This document shows positions 42,666 through 51,874 of a stretch of 54,481 bases of DNA, piece after piece (positions within the stretch are counted from its first letter, which is position 1; each line of letters begins with the position of its first letter). The notes below the pieces were generated by a model, which saw only the letters and a program-made list of their open reading frames with translations, made no database searches and was not told the origin of the DNA. The DNA lies in the NCBI GenBank assembly GCA_017440575.1, contig JAFSGY010000119.1, positions 1 through 54,481 on the forward strand, given 5' to 3'. The stretch is from Lachnospiraceae bacterium. GTDB lineage: Bacteria; Bacillota; Clostridia; Lachnospirales; Lachnospiraceae. The translations under genes and the position numbers were made by a program.

Positions 42666-43548
42666 GGAAGAAATGGCAAACAAAACAGAGAGAATAGAAG
42701 AAATATTAGCAAAGTATCTTCCAAAAGAGGAAGGTTGGCAGAAAAATGTAATTGAGGCTATGAATTATAGTGTGACAGCAGGAGGAAAGAGACTTCGCCC
42801 GATGCTGATGGAGGAAACCTATAAGCTGTTTGGAGGAAATGGTACAGAAATAGAGCCATTTATGGCTGCTATTGAGATGATACATACCTATTCTCTGGTA
42901 CATGATGACCTTCCTGCTATGGATAACGATGAATATCGCAGAGGCAGAAAGACAACGCATGTAGTGTACGGAGAGGCAATGGCAATTCTTGCTGGTGATG
43001 GATTACTGAATTTCGCATTTGAGACTGCGCTAAAGGTATTTGAGACAGAAGCAGATAAGACAAGAGCTGCCAAGGCACTTGCTGTACTTGCAAAAAAAGC
43101 AGGTATATATGGGATGATTGGTGGGCAAACTGCGGATATAGAGGCTGAAAATATTGGTGATAAGGTAACCGAGGAGCATCTTCTTTTCATACATGAGCAT
43201 AAGACTGCGGCACTGATTCAAGCATCGATGATGATTGGTGCTATTTTAGCAGGAGCAGATGAGGAGCAGGTTGAGGTAGTAGAAAAGGCTGCGTACGATA
43301 TAGGCGTTGCATTTCAGATACAGGATGATATTCTGGATGTTACCAGTACGTTAGAAACCTTAGGTAAGCCTGTTGGAAGTGATGAAAAAAATAATAAAAC
43401 AACGTATGTTACATTAAAAGGATTAGAGACAGCAAGCTGTGAACAAAAGGAAATGTCAGCCCATGCTATTTCGTTATTAGAGTCATTGAATATGGAAAAT
43501 ATGTTTCTAATGGAGTTGATTTCGAGTCTTATCACACGAATCAAGTAA
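42655..43548 (+). CDS. ispA: Polyprenyl synthetase family protein, farnesyl diphosphate synthase
   Basis: Condenses isopentenyl diphosphate with DMAPP or GPP to make FPP for undecaprenyl carriers. First Asp-rich motif DDLPAMDND (residues 84-92) with RRGRKTTH; second QIQDDILDVTS (near 225). Also GGKRLRPMLM. The four residues ahead of DD and the insertion in the first motif (DDxxxxD) fit bacterial FPP synthases. 297 residues. ATG at 42655 lies inside xseB, so translation is coupled. It is followed by dxs from the same pathway. Confidence 0.9.
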   Translation: MNFKEEMANKTERIEEILAKYLPKEEGWQKNVIEAMNYSVTAGGKRLRPMLMEETYKLFGGNGTEIEPFMAAIEMIHTYSLVHDDLPAMDNDEYRRGRKTTHVVYGEAMAILAGDGLLNFAFETALKVFETEADKTRAAKALAVLAKKAGIYGMIGGQTADIEAENIGDKVTEEHLLFIHEHKTAALIQASMMIGAILAGADEEQVEVVEKAAYDIGVAFQIQDDILDVTSTLETLGKPVGSDEKNNKTTYVTLKGLETASCEQKEMSAHAISLLESLNMENMFLMELISSLITRIK

Positions 43549-43618
43549 GTGGATACGCATTAACTATTCAGGACCTTCATAATTACGGTATGTGTTAGTA
43601 TGCAAAGGAGCCAATCTG

Positions 43619-45475
43619 ATGATTTTAGAAACAATAGAAAAAGAGAATGATATAAAAAAGGTAGCACCGGAGAAATGGAATGTTCTTGCGGACGAAATCA
43701 GAGAATTTTTAATAGAGAAGATTAGTGTGACCGGAGGACATCTTGGGTCAAATCTTGGTGCGGTAGAGTTGACGATGGCTCTTCATCTTAGTCTTAACTT
43801 ACCGGAAGACAAGATTGTATGGGATGTTGGGCATCAGGCTTATACGCACAAGCTTCTTACTGGAAGACGTGCTGGTTTTGAGAATCTAAGAAAATATGGT
43901 GGAATGAGTGGATTCCCTAAGAGAAAGGAAAGCGATTGCGATTGCTTTGATACGGGACATAGCTCTACATCTATTTCAGCAGGACTCGGACTGGTAAAGG
44001 CAAGAGATATCATGAATCAGGAGCATACCATTGTGTCTGTAATCGGAGATGGTTCCCTGACAGGTGGTATGGCATATGAAGCGATGAATAATGCCGCTCG
44101 TAGTAAGAGTAACTTTATCATTGTGTTAAATGACAATAATATGTCTATTTCAGAAAATGTTGGTGGGGTTTCTAAATATCTGAATAATATTAGAACAGCA
44201 GATAAGTATCTTGATATTAAGGAGGGAATCTATAATTCTCTTAAGGATAAAAAGATGGGAGACCCGATTGTAGAAAGTATTCGTAGGGCGAAAAGCTCTG
44301 TGAAACATCTTGTGATTCCGGGAATGCTGTTTGAAGACATGGGTTTGACCTATTTAGGACCAGTAGATGGACATAATATTAATGCAATGATACGTGTATT
44401 TAAAGAAGCAAAAAGATGCAAATCTGCGGTTCTTGTACATGTTATGACACAAAAGGGTAAGGGCTTTTTGCCTGCTGAAAGGCATCCAGCAAGATTCCAT
44501 GGAGCGGAGCCTTTTGATATTGAAACAGGTTTGCCATTGCATAAAAAAGAAAAATCTAATTATACAGATGTATTTTCGACGGTAATGTGTAAGCTTGGAG
44601 ACAGAAATGAGAAGCTGGTTGCTATTACCGCAGCAATGCCGGATGGAACAGGCTTAAAACGTTTCCGTAATATGTATCCTGACAGATTTTTTGATGTTGG
44701 AATTGCAGAAGAGCATGCGGTAACCTTTGCGGCTGGTCTTGCAGCAGGGGGATTAAAGCCAGTTGTGGCAATTTATTCGTCCTTTTTGCAAAGAGCGTAT
44801 GACCAGATATTACATGATGTTTGTATTCAGAATCTACCAGTTGTATTTGCAATAGACAGGGCAGGACTTGTGGGAAGTGATGGAGAGACACATCAGGGTA
44901 TTTTTGATTTGTCCTATTTGTCATCTATACCGAATATGCATATCATGGCGCCAAAAAATAAATGGGAGCTTTCAGATATGCTGAAATTTGCAGTAAAGTT
45001 TGAAGGACCGATAGCCATTCGATATCCAAGAGGTGAGGCATATGATGGCTTGAAGGAATATCGTGAGCCAATACGATTTGGTAAGGCAGAGTGGTTATAT
45101 CAGGAAAAGAGTATTGTGCTGGTGGCTGTAGGCAGCATGATTAAGACTGCTCTTATAGTAAGAGAAGCTTTGAAGGCAAAGGGATATCAATGCAGTATTA
45201 TCAATGCACGTTTTGTAAAGCCAATTGATACAGAGATTCTTGATGAAGCCTGTGAGACACATTCATTGGTGGTTACGATGGAAGAAAACGTTGCAAGTGG
45301 TGGATTTGGTGAAAAAGTAAGAGAGTATCTTGACCAACGTGTAGACAAGCCTCAGCTTTTGAACATAAATCTTCCTGATGAGTATGTTGAGCATGGTAAT
45401 GTTGATATTTTAAGAAAAGAAGTAGGAATTGATGCAGAAACAATTCAAAACAGAATTGAAGCATTATTGAGATAA
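43619..45475 (+). CDS. dxs: 1-deoxy-D-xylulose-5-phosphate synthase
   Basis: Thiamine diphosphate enzyme that starts the MEP route to isoprenoids from pyruvate and glyceraldehyde 3-phosphate. N-terminal HLGSNLGAVELTMALH and WDVGHQAYTHKLLTGR; ThDP binding GDGSLTGGMAYEAMNNA; transketolase-type GIAEEHAVTFAAGLA with the catalytic Glu; DRAGLVGSDGETHQGIFDL. 618 residues. ATG at 43619 follows AAAGGAG. In the same run as the prenyl synthase gene. Confidence 0.96.
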   Translation: MILETIEKENDIKKVAPEKWNVLADEIREFLIEKISVTGGHLGSNLGAVELTMALHLSLNLPEDKIVWDVGHQAYTHKLLTGRRAGFENLRKYGGMSGFPKRKESDCDCFDTGHSSTSISAGLGLVKARDIMNQEHTIVSVIGDGSLTGGMAYEAMNNAARSKSNFIIVLNDNNMSISENVGGVSKYLNNIRTADKYLDIKEGIYNSLKDKKMGDPIVESIRRAKSSVKHLVIPGMLFEDMGLTYLGPVDGHNINAMIRVFKEAKRCKSAVLVHVMTQKGKGFLPAERHPARFHGAEPFDIETGLPLHKKEKSNYTDVFSTVMCKLGDRNEKLVAITAAMPDGTGLKRFRNMYPDRFFDVGIAEEHAVTFAAGLAAGGLKPVVAIYSSFLQRAYDQILHDVCIQNLPVVFAIDRAGLVGSDGETHQGIFDLSYLSSIPNMHIMAPKNKWELSDMLKFAVKFEGPIAIRYPRGEAYDGLKEYREPIRFGKAEWLYQEKSIVLVAVGSMIKTALIVREALKAKGYQCSIINARFVKPIDTEILDEACETHSLVVTMEENVASGGFGEKVREYLDQRVDKPQLLNINLPDEYVEHGNVDILRKEVGIDAETIQNRIEALLR

Positions 45476-45494
45476 GAAAGGCATTATTTGAATT

Positions 45495-46322
45495 ATGAAA
45501 GAACGTTTGGATGTACTTTTAGTCAGACAGGGATTGGCAGAATCAAGAGAAAAGGCAAAGGCGATTATCATGTCAGGCTGTGTCTATGTAAATGATCAGA
45601 AGGAAGATAAGGCTGGTTCTATGTTTGATGAGACCAAGGTACAGCTTGAGGTCAGAGGCAATACGCTTCGTTATGTAAGTAGAGGTGGACTCAAGCTGGA
45701 AAAGGCAATGAAACAGTTTGATATTTCATTAGAGAATAAAATCTGTATGGATATTGGTGCATCCACGGGTGGATTTACGGATTGTATGCTACAAAACGGA
45801 GCTGTTAAAGTATATTCTGTTGATGTTGGTCATGGACAGCTTGCGTGGAAGCTTAGAAATGATGAACGTGTAGTTTGTATGGAAAAGACCAATTTCCGCT
45901 ATATGGTAAGGGAGGATATTCAGGATGATTTAGATTTTGCATCTGTAGATGTATCTTTTATTTCTCTGACGAAAATATTAGGTCCTGCATACCAGCTTTT
46001 AAAACCACAGGCACAGATGGTGTGCCTGATTAAGCCACAGTTTGAGGCCGGTAAGGAGAAGGTTGGCAAAAAGGGTGTTGTCAGAGAACCGGCAGTACAT
46101 AAGGAAGTTATTGAGAGTGTAATGGATTTTGCTGTAAGCATAGGCTTCGTGATTAAGAATCTTGAATTCTCGCCGATACGTGGACCGGAAGGAAATATTG
46201 AATATCTATTGCATATATATAAAGCAGAAGAAATCATTCAAGAGGAAGTCCCTGCACATGAAATATATGCTGACCTTATTCACACAACCATAGAAAATGC
46301 GCATAAAACGTTGGATATTTAA
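45495..46322 (+). CDS. tlyA: TlyA family rRNA (cytidine-2'-O)-methyltransferase
   Basis: Methylates rRNA cytidines. The N-terminal S4 RNA-binding domain (about 1-60: ERLDVLLVRQGLAESREKAK, then SGCVYVN) is followed by an FtsJ-like Rossmann methyltransferase: GGLKLEKAMKQF (catalytic Lys), MDIGASTGGFTDCMLQNGA (SAM site), DVSFISLTKI and CLIKPQFEAG. 275 residues, normal. Some members in Gram-positive bacteria are described as hemolysins, which is a historical label. In the conserved dxs-tlyA-nadK-argR-recN run. Confidence 0.93.
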   Translation: MKERLDVLLVRQGLAESREKAKAIIMSGCVYVNDQKEDKAGSMFDETKVQLEVRGNTLRYVSRGGLKLEKAMKQFDISLENKICMDIGASTGGFTDCMLQNGAVKVYSVDVGHGQLAWKLRNDERVVCMEKTNFRYMVREDIQDDLDFASVDVSFISLTKILGPAYQLLKPQAQMVCLIKPQFEAGKEKVGKKGVVREPAVHKEVIESVMDFAVSIGFVIKNLEFSPIRGPEGNIEYLLHIYKAEEIIQEEVPAHEIYADLIHTTIENAHKTLDI

Positions 46323-46388
46323 GGAAATTGCTAGAATTTTTTAAAAGATATGGTACAATTGAAATAGTAACAGGACTTGGGAGCATAG

Positions 46389-47201
46389 ATGAAAACGTTT
46401 CATATTTATACAAATCAGATGAAAGATGCAGATGGAAGTACCACTGCCTACATACAGGAATATCTTTTACAGAAGGGCTGTATCTGTAAGGAATACCCCG
46501 ATCAGAGCGTAGAAGGAATCATTGTTCTTGGCGGTGATGGCACCTTACTAAGAGCGGCAAGAGAATATTTGGGAATGAATATTCCAATGATAGGTGTGAA
46601 TTTGGGAACACTTGGTTACCTTGCTGAGGTAGAGAAGGATCAGATTGATGCGGCGCTGGATAGTCTGATAGAGGATAAGTATGAAGTAGAGAGTAGAATG
46701 ATGTTAAGTGGTATTCCGGTTATATCCGGTTCCAGTATGGAACCTATGATTGCATTGAATGATATTGTAATCACTCGAAAGGGAGCTTTGCATGTTATTC
46801 ATTTTAAAATCTATGTAAATGGTCAGCTTCTTAGCAGTTATAGTGCGGATGGCATGATAATTTCTACACCAACTGGTTCCACAGCCTACAATCTTTCGGC
46901 TGGTGGACCGATTGTAGAGCCGCGTGCAAGGCTGATTATGATGACACCGGTATGTTCCCATACTCTTGGTAATAACAGAACCATTATTCTGGCAGCAGAT
47001 GATGTCATAGATATTGAGATTGCAGAATACAAGCCTGGGGAAAAGCAGGAAGTAAATGCAAGTTTTGATGGAAGACATCCGGTTAACCTTAATGAAGGTG
47101 ATAAGATTAGAATTATTCGTTCTGATAAGGTAACGAAGATTATGAAGCTTAGTAAAGTGAGCTTTTTGGAAACATTACAGAAAAAGATGCGTATTTACTA
47201 G
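46389..47201 (+). CDS. nadK: NAD kinase
   Basis: Phosphorylates NAD to NADP. The hallmark GGDGT is at residues 48-52 (IVLGGDGTLLRAA), with VNLGTLGYLAEVE, the NE/D-like ALNDIVITRKG, and SADGMIISTPTGSTAYNLSA (Gly-rich loop). 270 residues, normal for bacteria. GGGAG precedes the ATG. A weak TACAAT box lies about 30 bp upstream, so it may also have its own promoter. Confidence 0.95.
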   Translation: MKTFHIYTNQMKDADGSTTAYIQEYLLQKGCICKEYPDQSVEGIIVLGGDGTLLRAAREYLGMNIPMIGVNLGTLGYLAEVEKDQIDAALDSLIEDKYEVESRMMLSGIPVISGSSMEPMIALNDIVITRKGALHVIHFKIYVNGQLLSSYSADGMIISTPTGSTAYNLSAGGPIVEPRARLIMMTPVCSHTLGNNRTIILAADDVIDIEIAEYKPGEKQEVNASFDGRHPVNLNEGDKIRIIRSDKVTKIMKLSKVSFLETLQKKMRIY

Positions 47202-47234
47202 CTGGTAATTCGTGTGAAAGGTATGGGCATTAAG

Positions 47235-47690
47235 ATGAAAAGACAAAGACATGAAGTCGTAGTGGATTTAATTAACCGATATGATATTGAAACTCAGGAG
47301 GAGCTTGCGGCATACCTTCGTGAAGAGGGATTTGATGTGACACAGGCAACAGTTTCCAGAGATATTAGAGAACTAAAATTATCAAAAATTGCTACTGGAA
47401 ATGGCAAGCAGAAATATATTATATTAAAAAATGATGACAGTCATTTAGGAGATAAGTTTATTCGTGTATTACGTGATGGCTTTGTATCGATGAGTATGGC
47501 TCAGAATATCCTTGTTATCAAGACCGTTCAAGGAATGGCAATGGCTGTAGCGGCAGCTATTGATGCTATGAAGTTTCCAGAGATAGTAGGTTGTATTGCA
47601 GGAGATGATACCATTATGGCAGCAGTTAAGTCAGTAGATGACACCATGATTGTTATGGAAAAAATCAATAAAATCCTTGAAGGGAAATAA
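47235..47690 (+). CDS. argR: Arginine repressor ArgR/AhrC
   Basis: Represses arginine biosynthesis when arginine is bound. N-terminal winged helix: IETQEELAAYLREEGFDVTQ, ATVSRDIRELKLSKI; C-terminal hexamerisation and Arg-binding domain: NILVIKTVQGMAMAVAAAID, GCIAGDDTIMAAV with the Asp pair that contacts arginine. 151 residues from the ATG at 47235. Two upstream in-frame starts (GTG 47214, ATG 47223) lack better ribosome sites. Adjacent to recN as in other Firmicutes; no arg genes are in the window. Confidence 0.93.
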   Translation: MKRQRHEVVVDLINRYDIETQEELAAYLREEGFDVTQATVSRDIRELKLSKIATGNGKQKYIILKNDDSHLGDKFIRVLRDGFVSMSMAQNILVIKTVQGMAMAVAAAIDAMKFPEIVGCIAGDDTIMAAVKSVDDTMIVMEKINKILEGK

Positions 47691-47769
47691 TGTGAAAATC
47701 AAAATATGAAAGATTTTTCACATGGTTATGTATCAGAAGATATGAAATCAGTGCAGGGATTTCATGTGA
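47690..47769 (+). promoter_or_regulatory. Alternative hairpins in the argR-recN gap
   Basis: Hairpin 1 pairs ATGTGAAAATC with GATTTTTCACAT (47690-47723); hairpin 2 pairs ATGAAATC with GATTTCAT (47742-47765). The TCACATG of hairpin 1 (47718-47724) can instead pair with CATGTGA (47763-47769), so two mutually exclusive folds exist. No LexA-type GAAC-N4-GTTC box was seen here. Confidence 0.45.
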
Positions 47770-47814
47770 CACATTTTTAGATTAAGGTCTGGAGAGATAC
47801 ATAAGGAGAACAAT

Positions 47815-49503
47815 ATGCTGATAAGTTTGCACGTAAAGAACCTTGCTCTGATTAAGGAGACAGAGGTTAATTTTAAAGAAGGACTTAATATTTTAAGTGG
47901 AGAAACAGGAGCTGGTAAATCTATTATTATAGGCTCTATTAATCTTGCTCTTGGAGCAAGAGCTGATAAAGACATGATTCGTACTGGAGCAGAGTATGCT
48001 TTGGTAGAGCTAGTATTTCAAGTGACGGATGAGGAGGTACTTTCTATGATTCGTCAGCTAGAGATACCAGTAGAAGAGGATGGAATTATTATCATTCAAA
48101 GAAAGCTTCAGGCTACCAGAAGCATCTGTAAGATTTGTGGAGAAACGGCAACGACAAAGCAACTTAAGGAATTGTCGGAGCTGTTGATTGATATTCATGG
48201 TCAGCACGAACATCAGTCGTTATTATATAAGAAGAATCATTTGTCTATCTTGGATTCTTTTGCAGGAGAAGACTTACTTTTAGTTAAGCAGAAGTTGAAG
48301 CAGGTATACTATACCTATGCTTCCTTGCAGAAGGAACTGGAAACATTAGGTGTTGATGAAGGTGTGAAAGCAAAAGAGCTTTCACTTGCTGAGTTTGAGT
48401 ATCAAGAAATTGAGGATGCAAGACTTGTTCCGGGTGAAGATGAGGAATTAGAAACGGCATATCGCAGAATGTCAAATAGCAGGCAGATTGTAGAAGCTGT
48501 ATCAAATGTATATCAGCTAACAGGCTCTGGAGATGAACAGACTGCAGCAGATGCTGTTGGCAGAGCAGCAAGAGAACTGCATATGATAGAGAGCTATGAC
48601 AGTAAGGCAGCTGATCTTGCATCGGAATTAGCAAATATTGATAATTTACTAAGTGATTTTAATCGAAATATTGCAGAATATCTATCTGATATGGAGTTTG
48701 ATGGACAGACCTTTGCTGATACGGAGGAACGTCTGAATCTGTTAAATCACTTAAAGTTAAAATATGGTGGAACCATAGAGAAGGTATTGGCTTATCAAAA
48801 GGAAGTGGAAGAAAGGATAGAAAAGCTGCAAAATGCAGATGCTTATAAATTGGAGCTTGAAAACAAGCTGAATGATGCAATGAAAGATTTGCAGAAGCTA
48901 TGTGAAAAGGCATCTGCAATTCGTGTTAAGGAAGCAAAGAAACTGTCCTCTGATATGGTACAGGCATTAACAGATTTAAATTTCCTTGAGGTACAGTTTG
49001 AGATACAGGTAAGACAAAAGGAGGAATATTCTTCCATTGGTTTTGATGATGTGGAATTTATGATATCGACGAATCCGGGAGAGCCGTTAAAGAGTCTGGG
49101 AAATGTAGCTAGCGGTGGTGAGTTGTCCAGAATCATGCTTGCGATTAAAACGGTTTTAGCTTCTAGAGACAAGATACCGACTATGATTTTTGATGAGATT
49201 GATACGGGAATTAGTGGAAAGACTGCATGGAAGGTATCGGAAAAGCTTGGAGCATTGTCGGCAGGACACCAGGTTATTTGCATCACGCATCTTCCTCAGA
49301 TTGCGGCTATGGCAGATAGTCATTTTAGAATTGCAAAGCAGGCGGTTGACCATGCGACGGTTACAGGGATAACGCAGTTAGAAGACAAAGAGGTTGTAGA
49401 AGAACTTGCAAGACTCTTAGGTGGTGAAGAGATTACGGATACTGTAAGAGAAAATGCAAAAGAATTGTTACAGACTGCAGCGAATAAAAAGAAAGAGTTT
49501 TGA
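47815..49503 (+). CDS. recN: DNA repair protein RecN
   Basis: SMC-like ATPase acting early in double-strand break repair. Walker A GETGAGKS at residues 29-36 in LNILSGETGAGKSIIIGSIN; ABC signature ASGGELSRIMLAIK; Walker B MIFDEIDTGISGKTA; long coiled coils between (about 155-370) with GQHEHQSLL. 562 residues, normal. Upstream hairpins may regulate it. It is followed by a terminator. Confidence 0.96.
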   Translation: MLISLHVKNLALIKETEVNFKEGLNILSGETGAGKSIIIGSINLALGARADKDMIRTGAEYALVELVFQVTDEEVLSMIRQLEIPVEEDGIIIIQRKLQATRSICKICGETATTKQLKELSELLIDIHGQHEHQSLLYKKNHLSILDSFAGEDLLLVKQKLKQVYYTYASLQKELETLGVDEGVKAKELSLAEFEYQEIEDARLVPGEDEELETAYRRMSNSRQIVEAVSNVYQLTGSGDEQTAADAVGRAARELHMIESYDSKAADLASELANIDNLLSDFNRNIAEYLSDMEFDGQTFADTEERLNLLNHLKLKYGGTIEKVLAYQKEVEERIEKLQNADAYKLELENKLNDAMKDLQKLCEKASAIRVKEAKKLSSDMVQALTDLNFLEVQFEIQVRQKEEYSSIGFDDVEFMISTNPGEPLKSLGNVASGGELSRIMLAIKTVLASRDKIPTMIFDEIDTGISGKTAWKVSEKLGALSAGHQVICITHLPQIAAMADSHFRIAKQAVDHATVTGITQLEDKEVVEELARLLGGEEITDTVRENAKELLQTAANKKKEF

Positions 49504-49509
49504 TAGTAG

Positions 49510-49546
49510 ATGCTGTTACACTTGGTTGGGTGTAATAGCATTTTTC
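49510..49546 (+). terminator. Terminator after recN
   Basis: TGCTGTTACAC and GTGTAATAGCA pair over 11 positions with one G-U, followed by five T. Confidence 0.88.
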
Positions 49547-49643
49547 TTGTTTAATCAAAAATTACTAATAAATCCATCTGTAATTTTAAAAAAAATCCAT
49601 ATACTACAAGTGTGCAAATTTTTTGGAAAGCATGGTGATTTGG

Positions 49644-50888
49644 ATGGAAAAAAGTGTTCGCAGATATCGGGTATTTTTGTATATATTTTTGGGCTTTGCA
49701 ATAGGAATGTTTTGTTGGGCTGCTTATAGTTACTATAAGCAGAGTGTTCCGGATACAATACGAATTAAGGCAGGAACCAGTGAAAAGATTAATTTTGGAA
49801 TTCCTGCGTCAGGGCAGATTCTGGCAGATTCTACAAGGGTAATAGCCTTGAATCATCCAGTTACACTTGTTGCAGGTGAGAAACAGGAATCTTATGAAAT
49901 GGAGCTTAAGCTTTTTGGTGTCTTACCGTTAAAAAATGTAGATATTGAAGTAATTGAGGACACGTTGCTGACTCCAATAGGGGAGCCCATAGGTATTTTT
50001 GTAAAAACGCAGGGAGTATTGGTTATTGATACGGGAGAGTTTCGAAGTTCATCAGGGGAAGAGGTTTCACCGTCTATGTATAAGCTTCAGGAGGGAGATT
50101 ATCTGACCGCAATGAATGGCGTGGCAGTTACTGGAAAGGCACAGATAAAGGAATATGTGGAGAAGAGCAAGGGAGAAGATATTGTATTTCAGGTTACGCG
50201 TAATGATGAAGTTATTCAAGTGAAAATAACGCCAGAGAGTGACGAGCAGGGAATCTATAAAATGGGGGCTTGGCTCAGAGACAGTGCTCAGGGAATTGGA
50301 ACCATGACTTATATTGATCAAAATAATCATTTTGGGGCATTAGGACATGGTATTAATGACATGGATACCGGAGAATTATTGAAGCTTGGAACTGGACTGT
50401 TATATCAGACTCAGATTGTGGCGATTCAGAAGGGGGAACGTGGAACTCCCGGAGAGTTGACCGGAATCATAGAGTATGAAGCCGATAATGTGACAGGAGT
50501 TATAACAAAGAATACTGGAGAAGGAATTTATGGTGTTGTAACAGAAGAATTTCAGAGGGATGAGGGTATGACAGCCATGCCGGTTGCCTTAAAGCATGAG
50601 ATTACAACTGGTGCAGCGCAGATTTACTGCAATGTGGATGGAAAGTGTGATTTGTATGATATAGAATTAACCAGACTATCCTATCAGGAAGAGAATAAGA
50701 ATCGACAGATTTCCTTTCGGGTAACTGATGAACGATTGCTGAAAAAGACTGGGGGAATTGTACAAGGGATGTCGGGAGCATGCATTATAAAGGATGCGAA
50801 GATAGTAGGTGCAGTGACTCATGTGCTGGTGGATGATCCACAAAAGGGCTATGGAATTTTTATTGAAGATATGCTTGTAAATAATTAG
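49644..50888 (+). CDS. spoIVB: Stage IV sporulation protein B, serine peptidase
   Basis: A forespore-secreted serine peptidase that triggers pro-SigK processing by SpoIVFB. It has an N-terminal membrane anchor (about 8-30, FLYIFLGFAIGMFCWAAY), a PDZ domain (about 115-200, YLTAMNGVAVTGKAQIKEY), and the S55 peptidase domain with catalytic His in FGALGHGINDMDTG and Ser in VQGMSGACIIKDAKIVGAVT. The usual SGSP is SGAC here, but the nucleophile Ser is kept. I start at 49644 for length reasons; TTG 49623, ATG 49632 and GTG 49635 are alternatives. Follows recN as usual; spo0A is not next. Confidence 0.92.
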   Translation: MEKSVRRYRVFLYIFLGFAIGMFCWAAYSYYKQSVPDTIRIKAGTSEKINFGIPASGQILADSTRVIALNHPVTLVAGEKQESYEMELKLFGVLPLKNVDIEVIEDTLLTPIGEPIGIFVKTQGVLVIDTGEFRSSSGEEVSPSMYKLQEGDYLTAMNGVAVTGKAQIKEYVEKSKGEDIVFQVTRNDEVIQVKITPESDEQGIYKMGAWLRDSAQGIGTMTYIDQNNHFGALGHGINDMDTGELLKLGTGLLYQTQIVAIQKGERGTPGELTGIIEYEADNVTGVITKNTGEGIYGVVTEEFQRDEGMTAMPVALKHEITTGAAQIYCNVDGKCDLYDIELTRLSYQEENKNRQISFRVTDERLLKKTGGIVQGMSGACIIKDAKIVGAVTHVLVDDPQKGYGIFIEDMLVNN

Positions 50889-50904
50889 AAAGAGTAGACA
50901 GAGA

Positions 50905-50933
50905 TTGTGCAATGGAAATAGAAAAGGTATAAT
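50905..50933 (+). promoter_or_regulatory. SigA-type promoter of trxA
   Basis: TTGTGC (50905-50910) and TATAAT (50928-50933), spacer 17 bp, about 40 bp before the start codon. Confidence 0.8.
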
Positions 50934-50974
50934 AAAATCATATAGAGAAATAGGGAAAGAAAGGAAGTATATTT

Positions 50975-51286
50975 ATGGCAGTTATTCACGTAGATAATGA
51001 TAGCTTTGAAAAAGAAGTATTACAGTCGAAGTTGCCGGTTTTGGTTGATTTTTGGGCACCTTGGTGTGGACCATGTAAGATGTTTGGGCCGATTATTGAT
51101 GAAATTGCAGAAAGTATAAATCATGTAAAAGTGTGTAAACTTAATACAGATGAGGCGGATCAGATAGCCATTCGTTATAGAGTTATGTCCATACCGACGT
51201 TGATTTTGTTTAAGGATGGACAACCGATATCAACGAGCGTAGGTTTGAAATCAAAATCAGAAATTTTGCAATTTATCAATGCATAA
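50975..51286 (+). CDS. trxA: Thioredoxin
   Basis: A 103-residue thioredoxin: LVDFWAPWCGPCKMFGPII with the redox pair Cys31/Cys34, the cis-Pro loop in MSIPTLILFKDG, and the final SEILQFINA helix. It has its own promoter and a terminator, so it is monocistronic. AAAGGAAG precedes the ATG. No thioredoxin reductase gene is adjacent. Confidence 0.95.
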   Translation: MAVIHVDNDSFEKEVLQSKLPVLVDFWAPWCGPCKMFGPIIDEIAESINHVKVCKLNTDEADQIAIRYRVMSIPTLILFKDGQPISTSVGLKSKSEILQFINA

Positions 51287-51292
51287 CAAAAA

Positions 51293-51326
51293 AGAAAGTC
51301 CGAAAGCATGTACTTTCGGACTTTCT
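51293..51326. terminator. Bidirectional terminator between trxA and the orphan minus-strand gene
   Basis: AGAAAGTCCGAAAG and CTTTCGGACTTTCT form a perfect 14-bp stem around CATGTA. The T-run TTTTTT follows on the minus strand; T-rich sequence also follows on the plus strand. Confidence 0.92.
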
Positions 51327-51331
51327 CTTTG

Positions 51332-51874
51332 TTATGCAGTAATAAAAGCTAAATGAGAATATCCATTTTCACGTGTTAATGATTCGAGTTTATTAAAATC
51401 CGTAACAGGAAAAGGACTCCAATTTTTTTCATAAGCAGATAAGTGATTTGCATCAGTAAAGAAATCAAATTCTTTATAAACACTATCAGCAAAATGTTGT
51501 AAATCAATCTCCGCAAATAATAATATTTCTTTGATTGGTACGATATGTAAAAAATCTGATAAAGCAATAGCACCATGTGTATGAAGTTCTTTCCAGTGAC
51601 AGGTTTCCAATTGCGAATATAGTACATATAATTGTGTGGTGTCACCGGAATTATCGATGAAAAGTATATATGTACCGGGTGTTTCGTCAAAGGAAACATA
51701 ACCAGATTCTATTTTACCGGATATAAGCTTGTTTATAAAATGAACTAAATGCCTTGCGGCATCATTTCCCCATTTGTCAGAGGCAGAGATAGCAGTTCGT
51801 CTGGAAATAGTACGAAGCTCAGCCTCAAACCATCCGTTTTCGATGGCATTAATCTTAAAACTTATAGATTGCAT
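51332..51874 (-). CDS. Hypothetical protein, 180 residues
   Basis: No family recognised. The protein is acidic and aromatic-rich, has no signal peptide or membrane helix, and reads like a small soluble alpha/beta protein: QSISFKINAIENGWFEAELR and GTYILFIDNSGDTTQLYVLY. AAGGGG precedes the ATG on the minus strand. It has its own terminator, is monocistronic, and may be an accessory gene with no known neighbours. Codon use looks like that of the region. Confidence 0.6.
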   Translation of the reverse strand: MQSISFKINAIENGWFEAELRTISRRTAISASDKWGNDAARHLVHFINKLISGKIESGYVSFDETPGTYILFIDNSGDTTQLYVLYSQLETCHWKELHTHGAIALSDFLHIVPIKEILLFAEIDLQHFADSVYKEFDFFTDANHLSAYEKNWSPFPVTDFNKLESLTRENGYSHLAFITA

